NCBI GenBank assembly: GCA_036506155.1
Contig: DASXSF010000153.1
Coordinates: 1-64,000 of the forward strand
From: DASXRA01 sp036506155
Lineage (GTDB): Bacteria; Actinomycetota; Actinomycetes; Mycobacteriales; Jatrophihabitantaceae
Reading direction: 5' to 3'
DNA length: 64,000 nucleotides
Part shown: one piece after another, positions 18,156-26,714 of the stretch
How positions within the stretch are numbered: the stretch's first letter is position 1
How the letters are laid out: each line of letters begins with the position of its first letter
Notes under the pieces: generated by a model
What the model was told of the DNA's origin: nothing
Seen by the model: the letters and a program-made list of their open reading frames with translations, nothing else
The model's database searches: none
Made by a program: the position numbers and the translations under genes

Positions 18156-18652
18156 GTAACGGGCGCCTCGGCCGACCAGGGGAAGTCGATCCAGAGATCC
18201 GTGCGCCGCCACACGTACTCACACTTGACGATTGAGCGTGGCTTCTCGTAGATCACTGCGCAGCGCACCTCGGCCACGTGCTGTGCGCAGAAATCCTTGA
18301 CGAGGTGAAGCGTCGCGCCGGTGTCGGCGACATCGTCAGCGATGAGCACGCGCGCACCGGACAGGTCGACCGGCTGCGGCACCGGCGGCAGCACCACCGG
18401 CATGGGCAACCTCTCGTCCACCCCCGTGTAGAACTCGACGTTGATCACGTTCAGGTTCTTGACGTCCAGCGCGTAGCCGAGCCCGCCCGCCGGAAACAGC
18501 CCGCCGCGTGCGATGGCCAGGATCAGCTCCGGCCGGTAGCCGTCGGCGTGGATGGCACGTGCCAGGTCGCGACATGAGCTACCGAATTCCGCCCAGGTGA
18601 GCATCTCGTGAGGCACTACGGCAGCCTGCCAGGATGCTGCGAAGTCGGCCAC
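18152..18652 (-). CDS. Phosphoribosyltransferase-family protein
   Basis: The type I PRTase fold shows the PRPP-binding motif VLIADDVADTGATLHLV and AIARGGLFPAGGLGYAL for pyrophosphate. The C-terminal stretch KCEYVWRRTDLWIDFPW resembles the hypoxanthine/xanthine-type family in actinobacteria. It may salvage a purine base, but the base is not predictable. The frame begins at a GTG at 18652; an ATG at 18604 (MLTWAEFG) is an equally plausible start that matches the usual family N-terminus. It diverges from ecm. Confidence 0.85.
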   Translation of the reverse strand: MADFAASWQAAVVPHEMLTWAEFGSSCRDLARAIHADGYRPELILAIARGGLFPAGGLGYALDVKNLNVINVEFYTGVDERLPMPVVLPPVPQPVDLSGARVLIADDVADTGATLHLVKDFCAQHVAEVRCAVIYEKPRSIVKCEYVWRRTDLWIDFPWSAEAPVT

Positions 18653-18692
18653 AATTCTTACCGCGAGGTAGCCCGGTGTTCATACTCAGGGC

Positions 18693-20663
18693 ATGCCGTT
18701 CCCGGACGACGATCAGCGCGACAGGCCCTGGCTGATGCGGACGTACGCGGGCCATTCGTCGCCGGCGGAGTCGAACGCGCTCTACCGGCGGAATCTGGCC
18801 AAGGGGCAGACCGGCCTCTCCGTGGCGTTCGACCTGCCGACGCAGACCGGCTACGACCCCGACGCGGAGCTCGCGAAGGGCGAGGTCGGCAAGGTGGGCG
18901 TCCCCATTGCGCACTTCGGCGACCTGCGCGCGCTGTTCGAAGGGATCCCGGTCGAGCAGACGAACACGTCGATGACGATCAACGCGCCGGCGATGTGGCT
19001 CCTCGCCCTGTACCTGGTGGTCGCCGAAGAGCAGGGCGCGGATGTCGCCAGGCTGACCGGCACCACGCAGAACGACATCATCAAGGAGTACCTGTCTCGC
19101 GGCACGTACGTATTTCCGCCCGGGCCGTCCCTGCGCCTGATCACCGACATGATCGCCTACACGGTGGTACACGTCCCGAAGTGGAACCCGATCAATGTCT
19201 GCAGCTACCACCTGCAGGAGGCGGGCGCTACGCCGGTGCAGGAGGTGGCATTCGCGCTATGCACCGCGATCGCTGTCTTGGATTCGGTGCGAGATTCCGG
19301 TCAGGTAAGCGCAACCCGGTTCCCGGACGTCGTCGCGCGCATCTCGTTCTTCGTCAACGCAGGGGTTCGCTTCGTCGAGGAGATGTGCAAGCTGCGCGCG
19401 TTCGGCGAGCTGTGGGACGAGATCACCTTTTCCCGGTACGGGATCCGCGACCCGAGGCAACGACGGTTCCGCTACGGCGTACAAGTCAACTCGCTGGGAT
19501 TGACGGAAGTACAGCCGGAGAACAACGTCTACCGCATCCTGCTCGAGATGCTGGCCGTCACGATGTCCCGGGACGCCCGCGCCCGCGCGGTGCAGTTGCC
19601 GGCGTGGAACGAGGCGCTCGGCCTGCCACGACCGTGGGACCAGCAGTGGTCGCTGCGCATGCAGCAGGTACTCGCCTACGAGTCGGACCTGCTCGAATAC
19701 GGCGACCTGTTCGAGGGCTCCCGGGTCGTCGCGGCCAAGGTCGCCGAGATCAAGGACGGGGCGCGCGCCGAGATCGACCACGTGCTGGGCATCGGCGGCG
19801 CCGTGGCCGCCGTCGAGTCGGGGTACCTGAAGTCGGCGATGGTGTCGTCGCTGGCGTCGCGGCGCAGGTGTATCGAGTCAGGCGTTGACGTTGTGGTGGG
19901 GGTCAACCGATTCACCGAGTCTGAACCGAACCCGTTGCTCGCTGGGCTCGACGGGGCGATCCAGTCGGTGGAGCCCGGGGTCGAGGCGGCGGCGGTCGCG
20001 GCAGTGCGTGCCTGGCGGGCATCTCGCGAGGAGGCGGCGGTCGAGGCGGCGCTCACCACGCTGCGGGATGCGGCCAAGACACAGGCCAACCTGATGGAGC
20101 CGTCGCTGGCCTGCGCCAGAGCGGGTGTCACGACGGGGGAATGGGCGGGCGTTCTGCGCGCCGTCTTCGGCGAGTACCGGCCGCCGACGGGCGTAGGCAC
20201 GGCGAGCAGCGGCGGATATGAAGCGGGGCTTGCCGCGGTGCGCGAGAGGGTGCGTGCGCTCGGGCCGTTGAAGTTCCTGGTGGGCAAGCCCGGCCTGGAC
20301 GGCCACTCGAACGGCGCCGAGCAGATTGCCTTGCGCGCCCGAGACGCGGGCTTCGAGGTCGTCTACTCCGGTATCCGGCTCACCCCGGCGCAGATCGTCG
20401 CGGCAGCGGTCGAGGAGGACGCCGACGTGGTCGGATTGTCGGTGCTCTCCGGCTCGCACCTGTCGGTGGTTCCCGAGGTGCTCGACGGGCTGCGTGCCGC
20501 TGGGCTCACGGATGTGCCGGTCGTGGTCGGCGGTATCGTGCCGGACGCCGACGCCGCAACCCTGCGAGCGGCGGGCGTGGCCCGGGTGTTCACCCCGAAG
20601 GACTTCGAGATCACCGACGTGCTCAGCCAGGTTGTCGATGCGATCGTGGAAGCCCGCCGTTAG
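18693..20663 (+). CDS. ecm: (2R)-ethylmalonyl-CoA mutase (MeaA/Ecm), B12-dependent
   Basis: It converts ethylmalonyl-CoA to methylsuccinyl-CoA using adenosylcobalamin, a defining step of the ethylmalonyl-CoA pathway. The 656-residue protein fuses the TIM-barrel mutase domain with the B12 domain, whose DxHxxG is Asp536-His538-Gly541 in KPGLDGHSNGAEQ. That motif, the opening RPWLMRTYAGHS and TQNDIIKEYLSRGTYVFPPGPS match MeaA of Streptomyces and Methylobacterium Ecm rather than methylmalonyl-CoA mutase (QDGHDRG). Ccr, which makes its substrate, is encoded at 31172-32500. No strong ribosome binding site precedes the ATG. The 3' end overlaps a convergent gene by 4 bp. Confidence 0.93.
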   Translation: MPFPDDDQRDRPWLMRTYAGHSSPAESNALYRRNLAKGQTGLSVAFDLPTQTGYDPDAELAKGEVGKVGVPIAHFGDLRALFEGIPVEQTNTSMTINAPAMWLLALYLVVAEEQGADVARLTGTTQNDIIKEYLSRGTYVFPPGPSLRLITDMIAYTVVHVPKWNPINVCSYHLQEAGATPVQEVAFALCTAIAVLDSVRDSGQVSATRFPDVVARISFFVNAGVRFVEEMCKLRAFGELWDEITFSRYGIRDPRQRRFRYGVQVNSLGLTEVQPENNVYRILLEMLAVTMSRDARARAVQLPAWNEALGLPRPWDQQWSLRMQQVLAYESDLLEYGDLFEGSRVVAAKVAEIKDGARAEIDHVLGIGGAVAAVESGYLKSAMVSSLASRRRCIESGVDVVVGVNRFTESEPNPLLAGLDGAIQSVEPGVEAAAVAAVRAWRASREEAAVEAALTTLRDAAKTQANLMEPSLACARAGVTTGEWAGVLRAVFGEYRPPTGVGTASSGGYEAGLAAVRERVRALGPLKFLVGKPGLDGHSNGAEQIALRARDAGFEVVYSGIRLTPAQIVAAAVEEDADVVGLSVLSGSHLSVVPEVLDGLRAAGLTDVPVVVGGIVPDADAATLRAAGVARVFTPKDFEITDVLSQVVDAIVEARR

Positions 20664-21478
20664 GACATGTCCGGGTGCGGGCCGGTGCGCCCGTCCCGGT
20701 CGAGGTCGTTGATCGCGGCCAGGTCGTCCGCAGCCAGCTCGAAGCCGAACACGTCGAAGTTCTCGGCGATCCGGTCGGCGTGCACCGACTTGGGGATCAC
20801 CACGTTGCCCTGCTGGATGTGCCACCGCAGCACGACCTGCGCCGGCGTGCGCCCGTACTTGGCGGCGAGCCCTGTGATCACCGGGTCGCGCAGCAAGGCG
20901 CCGCCCTTGGCGAGCGGCGACCACGCCTCGGTGGCGATGCCGTGCTCGGCGTGGAAGGCGCGCAACTCTGTCTGTGCCAGGTACGGGTGGAGCTCGATCT
21001 GGTTCAGTGCGGGCACGACGTCGGTCTCGTCGAGCAGTCGGCGCAGGTGGCTCACCTGGAAGTTCGAGACGCCGATCGCGCGAACCCGGCCGTCCGCGTA
21101 GAGCTTCTCCTGTGCGCGCCACGTGTCGACGTAGCGGTTCAGGCGGGGTTGCGGCCAGTGGATCAGGTAGAGGTCGACGTACTCGAAGCCGAGCCGCGCC
21201 AGGCTGACGTCGAACGCATGCAGTGCCTGGTCGTAGCCGTGGTCGGGGTTGTTGACCTTGGACGTTACGAAGACCTGGTCGCGCGCCAGGCCGGACGCGG
21301 CCACCGCGCGGCCGACCCCCGGCTCGTTGCCGTACATGGCGGCGGTATCGACGCTGCGGTAGCCGATGCGCAGCGCCTCGGCAACGGCATCCGCCGCCTC
21401 GCCATCGCTGGCCCGCCACACGCCGATGCCGAGCTGCGGCATGCGTACGTCGTTGTTGAGGACGATGTCAGGAACCAT
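20660..21478 (-). CDS. Aldo/keto reductase (AKR5/2,5-diketogluconate reductase-like)
   Basis: NADPH-dependent carbonyl reductase, TIM barrel, 272 residues. Motifs are GYRSVDTAAMYGNE (catalytic Asp and Tyr), VTSKVNNPDHG (catalytic Lys), LYLIHWPQP (catalytic His), and VVIPKSVHADRI (NADPH phosphate site). The physiological substrate is unknown. The ATG at 21478 overlaps the upstream OsmC gene by 11 bp, so both are probably one transcript. Confidence 0.92.
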   Translation of the reverse strand: MVPDIVLNNDVRMPQLGIGVWRASDGEAADAVAEALRIGYRSVDTAAMYGNEPGVGRAVAASGLARDQVFVTSKVNNPDHGYDQALHAFDVSLARLGFEYVDLYLIHWPQPRLNRYVDTWRAQEKLYADGRVRAIGVSNFQVSHLRRLLDETDVVPALNQIELHPYLAQTELRAFHAEHGIATEAWSPLAKGGALLRDPVITGLAAKYGRTPAQVVLRWHIQQGNVVIPKSVHADRIAENFDVFGFELAADDLAAINDLDRDGRTGPHPDMS

Positions 21479-21899
21479 CACTCGACGCTATCCGGTCTTC
21501 GACGGGCGTGCCGAGCTGCACGGTGCGGGAGACCGTGCACAGCCGATCGTGCGACTGGGCGACGGCGCGGGGGAGCGCCTCACGGGCGGCGTCCGCATCT
21601 GCCGGGAAGGTGATCCGGAACGTGACTGCCAGGTTCGTGAGCCGGTTGCCGTCGTCGTCGCGGATCTTGTCGCCGGTGACGGTCACGCGGAACGACTCGG
21701 GCTCGGCCCGCTTGACGGTGATGTAGTCGACGTCGGCTGCACCGCAGCCGCCGAGCGCGGCGAGCAGCAGTTCGACCGGGGTGAATTCGGTGTCGTCGCG
21801 GCCGCCGATCGTCACCGTGCCGCCACGGACGTTGGTGGCGCGGTAACGGCCCAGGCTGAGGCGCTCGATCTCGACGGTGCGCAAGGTGTCGTCGCTCAT
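21468..21899 (-). CDS. OsmC-family protein
   Basis: The 143-residue protein begins at the ATG at 21899 (MSDDTLRTVE). It shows the OsmC fold motif EFTPVELLLAALGGCGAADV with the reactive Cys in GGC. A second redox Cys region is HDRLCTVSRTV, as in OsmC/Ohr proteins that reduce organic peroxides. The upstream in-frame extension to 22127 is Arg-rich and rejected. It lies 20 bp after nadK and overlaps the aldo/keto reductase. Confidence 0.88.
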   Translation of the reverse strand: MSDDTLRTVEIERLSLGRYRATNVRGGTVTIGGRDDTEFTPVELLLAALGGCGAADVDYITVKRAEPESFRVTVTGDKIRDDDGNRLTNLAVTFRITFPADADAAREALPRAVAQSHDRLCTVSRTVQLGTPVEDRIASSDGS

Positions 21900-21919
21900 G
21901 CGCACCATCTTGCGCTGCA

Positions 21920-22981
21920 TCACTCGGTGATTGGCGGGGCCGCGTAGAGGTGGCGCAGCTCGGCGGGTGGCGGCGTGTCCGGCCGGTACTCGAGCGGAGC
22001 CTCGCCGTCGGCAGCTGCCGCCGCGGCGTCGGCAAGCCCGAACCGCGATCGCAGCCGTGCGAAGAAGTCCGAACGGCGCAGCCGCACCAGCCGGGCGCGC
22101 CGCCGGCCGGCATACACGGCGACCCAATCGCCGGGATCGAGGACGCCACGCAGCTGTCCGTCGACGCTGACCGCCACCTGCCCCGAGTGGAGCAACACTC
22201 GCACGGCCACGGCCTCGTCGGCCGCGAGCACCAGGCTCCGATCGAAGATCATGTGCGGCGCGACCGGCGTGAAGACGATGCCCTCCAGCCGGGGTGATAG
22301 CACCGGCCCACCGGCAGAGAAGCTGTATGCCGTAGAGCCGGTCGGGCTGGAGACGACAAGCGCGTCGGCGGAGTACGACGCAAACAGCCGTCCTGTCACG
22401 TATACAGCCAGGCTGGCTTGCCGGTCACGCGCCAGCTTCTCGAACACCACGTCGTTGAGCGCCATGACGTCCAAGCCGACGCCCCAGCCGACGTCGGCGG
22501 GCGTGCTGGCGTGTACCGGAGGCGGCGGCAGTTTGGGACCACGGCCGTATCGCACCAGGCCGTCGATGCCGGCCGGGATCTCGAGGCCTCGCGAGGCGCG
22601 CAGGCTGAGCGTGAGCCGCTCCTCGATGACCGCGGTCTCGTCGCGGACCGCGTCCAGCGCATGGGGCAGGTCATCCACGCCTACCTCGGTCAGGAAGCCG
22701 AGCCGGCCGACGTCCACACCGAGTACGCCGGCGTCGGTCACGGCAGCGATCCGGGCGCCGCGCAGAAACGTGCCGTCGCCTCCGATCGTGACGATCAGGT
22801 CGGGGTAGCCCGCCTCTGCCGCCTCGTCGCGGGCGTTGCGTCGCTCGAGACCGTCGTGCCAGACGTCCACATTGACGGCCGAGACCCCGTGTTCGGCCGC
22901 CCAGTCGTGGACGGTCTGCGCCGCGGCACGCGCGACCGCTTTCCCCTCGTGAACCACGATCCCGATGCGCTGCACGGTCAT
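21920..22981 (-). CDS. nadK: NAD kinase
   Basis: It phosphorylates NAD to NADP. The ATG at 22981 (MTVQRIGIVVHEGK) gives 353 residues, longer than the usual 290-310. GGDG is at residues 67-70 (TIGGDGTFLRGAR), the NE-type region is ALNDVVFEK, and SSPTGSTAYSFSAGGP is the diagnostic C-terminal motif. An insertion at about 131-166, with PPPP and HASTPADVGWG, and a C-terminal tail after about residue 320 account for the extra length. It is divergent from nucS with only 24 bp between starts. The usual tlyA and recN neighbours are absent. Confidence 0.94.
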   Translation of the reverse strand: MTVQRIGIVVHEGKAVARAAAQTVHDWAAEHGVSAVNVDVWHDGLERRNARDEAAEAGYPDLIVTIGGDGTFLRGARIAAVTDAGVLGVDVGRLGFLTEVGVDDLPHALDAVRDETAVIEERLTLSLRASRGLEIPAGIDGLVRYGRGPKLPPPPVHASTPADVGWGVGLDVMALNDVVFEKLARDRQASLAVYVTGRLFASYSADALVVSSPTGSTAYSFSAGGPVLSPRLEGIVFTPVAPHMIFDRSLVLAADEAVAVRVLLHSGQVAVSVDGQLRGVLDPGDWVAVYAGRRRARLVRLRRSDFFARLRSRFGLADAAAAAADGEAPLEYRPDTPPPAELRHLYAAPPITE

Positions 22982-23005
22982 GGTCCAGACGGTAGCGTGC
23001 GGGCC

Positions 23006-23662
23006 ATGCGGTTGGTGGTCGCTCGCTGTTCGGTCGACTACGTCGGGCGGCTCACCGCGCACCTGCCGCTCGCCGTCCGGCTTCTGGTGGTCAAGGCCGA
23101 CGGGTCGGTGCTGGTCCACTCCGACGGCGGGTCGTACAAGCCGTTGAACTGGATGAGCCCGCCGTGCACACTGCGCATCGACGGCGACACCTGGACTGTG
23201 ACCAACAAGAGCGGCGAACAGCTGATCATCTCCGTCGATGAAGTGCTTTCCGACTCGACACACGACCTGGGCGTCGACCCCGGACTGGTAAAGGACGGCG
23301 TCGAGGCGGAGTTGCAGCGGCTGCTGGCGGAGCACATCCACACGTTGGGCGACGGCTACCGGTTGGTGCGCCGTGAGTACCCGACGGCCATCGGGCCGGT
23401 CGACATCCTGGCACGCGATCCTTCGGGAGCGGCCGTCGCTGTCGAGATCAAGCGGCGCGGCGAGATCGACGGCGTCGAGCAGCTGACGCGCTATCTCGAA
23501 CTGCTCAACCGCGACCCGCTGCTCGCTCCCGTCCGAGGTGTCCTGGCCGCCCAGGAGATCAAGCCACAGGCGCGGGTACTGGCCACCGACCGGGGCATCG
23601 CCTGCGTCGTGCTCGACTACGACGCGCTGCGGGGCATCCTCAGCGAGGACACGCTGTTCTGA
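23006..23662 (+). CDS. nucS: Mismatch-specific endonuclease NucS/EndoMS
   Basis: NucS cleaves both strands at mismatches and is the main mismatch-correction enzyme of actinobacteria, which lack MutS/MutL. The 218-residue protein begins MRLVVARCSVDYVGRL, typical of the family. It has the N-terminal DNA-binding/dimer domain and a C-terminal nuclease domain with Asp133 (PVDILARD) and Glu147-x-Lys149 (VAVEIKRRG) followed by GVEQLTRYLELL. The beta-clamp contact is expected at the extreme C-terminus (SEDTLF). Divergent from nadK. Confidence 0.95.
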   Translation: MRLVVARCSVDYVGRLTAHLPLAVRLLVVKADGSVLVHSDGGSYKPLNWMSPPCTLRIDGDTWTVTNKSGEQLIISVDEVLSDSTHDLGVDPGLVKDGVEAELQRLLAEHIHTLGDGYRLVRREYPTAIGPVDILARDPSGAAVAVEIKRRGEIDGVEQLTRYLELLNRDPLLAPVRGVLAAQEIKPQARVLATDRGIACVVLDYDALRGILSEDTLF

Positions 23663-23665
23663 GCC

Positions 23666-24404
23666 TTAGCCGAGGTGCACGGCGAAGAACGCGGCAATGC
23701 GCTCCCACCCGTCATTGGCCGCCTCGACCCGGTAGGTCGGGCGGTCCACCGCGAAGAACGCGTGGCCGGCACCGTCGTAGGTGTGGAACTCATGCGGCTT
23801 GCCGAAGTCGGTGAGGATGCTGTCGAGCGTGGCGACCTCCTCGGGACCGGGATGCGAGTCCTCCTTGCCGAACAGGCCGAGCAGCGGACAGCGCAGGTCC
23901 GGTAGCCGGTCGACCAGACTCGTCATCCGAAGCGAGCTCCCCTAGGGCGCGTCGCTGGCTACGTACGCTCCGTAGCAGTCGACCGCGGCATCGAGATCCA
24001 CACTGCAGGCCGCCAGCACGCTCTGCCGCCCGCCTGAGCAATAGCCGATCACGCCGACCTTGCCGTTCGACGACGACAGCTGCCGCAGATGCGCGGCCGC
24101 GCCGCCGACGTCTCCCACCAGCCGCTCGTCAGGCACCCCACCGCGCGCGAACGGCCGCGGCCGCGTCGTCGGGCGATGCGCCGGGCGCTTCGCGGTGGTG
24201 CAGGTTCGGGCAGATCGCGTCGTACCCCAGCTCGGCGATGCGGCGCACGATCTCTTTCGTCGCCCGGTCGTAGCCGGGCAGGTGGTGAATGACCACGACG
24301 CCGCCCCGCGGTCCCTGGCCGTCCGGGCGGGTCAGATAAGCATCGATCTGGTCTTCGCCGTGGCCGGCGATCGTGATGGTGCTCGCTGTCAGCGCGTCGC
24401 TCAT
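23666..24404 (-). pseudogene. Dienelactone-hydrolase-family gene broken by a frameshift and an in-frame stop
   Basis: Three pieces read in order. The first is 24404-24129 (MSDALTASTITIAGHG..., ending AAAAVRARWGA). The second is 24136-23942, with nucleophile motif GYCSGGRQS and ending VASDAP. The third is 23926-23666 (MTSLVDRLPDLRCPLLGLFG, with catalytic His in GAGHAFFAVDRP). Pieces 1 and 2 are in different frames and overlap near 24131-24160. Pieces 2 and 3 are in one frame, separated by a TAG at 23942-23944. Together they cover a normal DLH of about 245 residues with Cys-Asp-His residues intact. The enzyme is almost certainly inactive as encoded unless the assembly is wrong. Confidence 0.85.
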
Positions 24405-24448
24405 CTGGTCCGTCCCCGTGTCGAAGCTGGTCCCCGCCGCGCTGCTAT

Positions 24449-24464
24449 CTTACGTTTACGTAAG
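24449..24464. promoter_or_regulatory. Palindromic operator CTTACGTTTACGTAAG, probable MerR-family site
   Basis: Seven-base arms CTTACGT and ACGTAAG flank two bases, in the 86-bp gap between the hydrolase pseudogene and the MFS gene. ACGT-centred palindromes of this kind are reported for LiuR-type MerR regulators. A MerR gene lies immediately after the MFS gene (26230), so it is the likely binder. This is inference from motif and location. Confidence 0.55.
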
Positions 24465-24490
24465 GAACAGAATGTAGGGAAGCTGGGCGC

Positions 24491-26214
24491 ATGCGGCTGG
24501 GCGGGCTGGACTACAAGTGGGTCGCGTTGTCCAACACGACCATGGGCATGCTGATGGCGACGATCAACGCCTCGATTCTGCTGATCGCGCTGCCCGATAT
24601 CTTCCGCGGTATCCATATCGATCCGCTGGCTGCGGGGAACACCGGCTACCTGCTGTGGCTGATCCTCGGATTCATTGTCGTGACCGCCGTCCTGGTGGTA
24701 AGCCTCGGCCGGCTCGGCGACATCTACGGCCGGGTGCGGATGTTCAACCTCGGCTTTGCCGTGTTCACGACGTTCTCGATCCTGCTGAGCGTCACCTGGA
24801 TGCACGGAGCGGCGGCCGCATGGTGGCTGATCGTGATGCGGATCGGGCAGGGCGTCGGCGGGGCGCTGCTGTTCGCCAACTCCAGCGCGATCCTGACCGA
24901 CGCGTTTCCGAGCGATCAGCGCGGTCTCGCACTGGGCGTGAACTCGATCGCGGCGATCGCCGGCTCGTTCCTCGGGCTGGTGCTCGGAGGCGTGCTCGCG
25001 CCGGTGTCGTGGCGGCTGATCTTCCTGGTCTCGGTGCCGATCGGGGTCGTCGCGACCGTGTGGTCCTATCACAGCCTGCGGGAGCTCGGTGTGCGCAAGG
25101 CAGCGCGCATCGACTGGTGGGCAACATCACGTTCGCGGTCGGCCTGGTGGGCTTGATGATCGGCATCACGTACGGCATCCAGCCCTACGGCGGCGACACG
25201 ATGGGGTGGAGGTCGCCGCTTGTGCTGACGACGCTCATCGGGAGCGTCGCGATGCTGATCGCGTTCTGCCTCATCGAACTGCACGTCGCCGAGCCCATGT
25301 TCCACCTCGAGCTGTTCCGGATCCGCGCGTTCGCCGGCGGCAACATCGCCGCGCTGCTGGCCGCGATGGGCCGCGGCGGGCTGCAGTTCATCCTGATCAT
25401 CTGGCTTCAGGGTGTGTGGTTGCCGCTGCACGGCTACGACTTCGCTCGGACGCCGCTGTGGGCCGGCATCTACATGCTGCCGCTGATCGGCGGCTTCCTT
25501 GTGGCCGGGCCCGTGTCCGGTTATCTGTCGGACCACTTCGGCGCGCGGCCGTTCGCCACCGGCGGGCTGATCGTCGCCGCGATCAGCTTCGTACTGCTGA
25601 TGGTGCTGCCGGTGGACTTCTCCTACGTGTGGTTCGCCCTGGTGCTGGCACTCAACGGCATCGGGATGGGCCTGTTCGCCTCGCCGAACTCCGCGGGCGT
25701 GATGAACAGCCTGCCGCCGAGCCAGCGTGGCGCCGGAGCCGGCATGCTCGCGACGTTCATGAACTCGGCGAGCGTGCTGTCGATCGGGGTGTTCTTCACC
25801 TTGATGATCGTCGGGCTGGCGTCTGATCTCCCTCATGCGCTGCAGAGCGGCCTGATGCAGCACGGCGTTGCTGCAGGCGACGCGCACCGGGTGTCGGCGC
25901 TGCCGCCGGTCGCAACCCTATTCGCTTCGTTCCTCGGCTACAACCCGATGGCCACGCTGCTCGGCCCGCGTGTGCTGTACGGGCTTCCGCCGGGGCAGGC
26001 GGACCAGATCACCGGACGCGGTTTCTTCCCGCACCTGATCTCCGGCCCGTTCCACAACGCACTCGTGTATGCCTTCGTGTTCGCGATCGCCGCCTGCCTG
26101 GTCGCCGCCGTGGCATCGCTACTGCGTGGCGGCAAGTACCACCATGTCGACGAGGACACCGCGGTGCCGGCCGGTGCGCAGCCGGGGGCGGCGCCGAGCC
26201 CTGCGACGGCCTGA
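24491..26214 (+). pseudogene. DHA2-type MFS drug efflux transporter, frameshifted
   Basis: The N-terminal half (24491 to about 25120) has the MFS motif GRLGDIYGRVR and the region MRIGQGVGGALL. The C-terminal half continues from about 25120 to 26214 in the next frame, starting GNITFAVGLVGLMIG. The junction reads TGGTGGGCAAC where TGGTGGGGCAAC would restore IDWWGNITF, so one G is missing from a G run. Joined, the product would be about 575 residues with 14 helices. A decent Shine-Dalgarno (AGGGAAG) precedes the ATG. It may be a true pseudogene or a single-base sequencing error; the adjacent broken hydrolase favours decay. Confidence 0.85.
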
Positions 26215-26229
26215 CCTGCGAGGCATGCG

Positions 26230-26682
26230 ATGACGGAGACCACCACCGGCGAGCGGCTGTACAAGATCGGCGAGGTCGCCGAGGACGTGGGCGTCACGCA
26301 GCGCACCATCCGGTACTACGAGGAGCTAGGCCTGCTCGGTGCCGACCGCGCCCGTCTCAAGGGCAGCCACCGCCTGTTCACCGACGCCGACATCGCCCGC
26401 CTGCGCGAACTCGTGCGGCTGCGCAAGCTGCTCGGCCTGTCTCTGGACGAGCTGACGCAGCTCGCCGAGGCCGCACACGTGAGCCAGTACCTGCGTGCCC
26501 GCTGGGAAACCAGCACCGAGGACGCCGAACGCGCCGAAATCATCGAGGCCGCGATTCCGAACGTCGAGCGCCAACTCGACCTCGTCCATGCCCGGCAGCG
26601 CAGCCTGGCAGAGTTCGAGGCCGAGCTCACCGACAAGCTCACCCGCATGCGGGAGCGCCTCGCGCACCTCGACACGCCCTAG
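26230..26682 (+). CDS. MerR-family transcriptional regulator
   Basis: The 150-residue protein has a MerR winged helix at about residues 10-75: YKIGEVAEDVGVTQRTIRYYEELGLLG, then GSHRLFTDADIARL. A coiled-coil dimer helix follows. No Cys-rich metal site is present at the C-terminus, so it is not a metal sensor of the classic kind. It begins 15 bp after the frameshifted MFS gene and probably controls it through the palindrome at 24449. It appears intact although its neighbours are broken. Confidence 0.9.
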   Translation: MTETTTGERLYKIGEVAEDVGVTQRTIRYYEELGLLGADRARLKGSHRLFTDADIARLRELVRLRKLLGLSLDELTQLAEAAHVSQYLRARWETSTEDAERAEIIEAAIPNVERQLDLVHARQRSLAEFEAELTDKLTRMRERLAHLDTP

Positions 26683-26714
26683 CCGTCCTGGTTACTCGCC
26701 AGTACGGTGACCAC

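Noticed and set aside
18693..20663. Calling the 656-residue mutase methylmalonyl-CoA mutase
   Set aside because: The GLDGHSNG B12 motif, the single-chain length near 656 and the RPWLMRTYAG opening fit ethylmalonyl-CoA mutase.
25105..25135. Programmed frameshifting in the MFS gene
   Set aside because: There is no slippery heptamer or downstream structure, and the neighbouring gene is also broken, so simple loss of one G is more likely.
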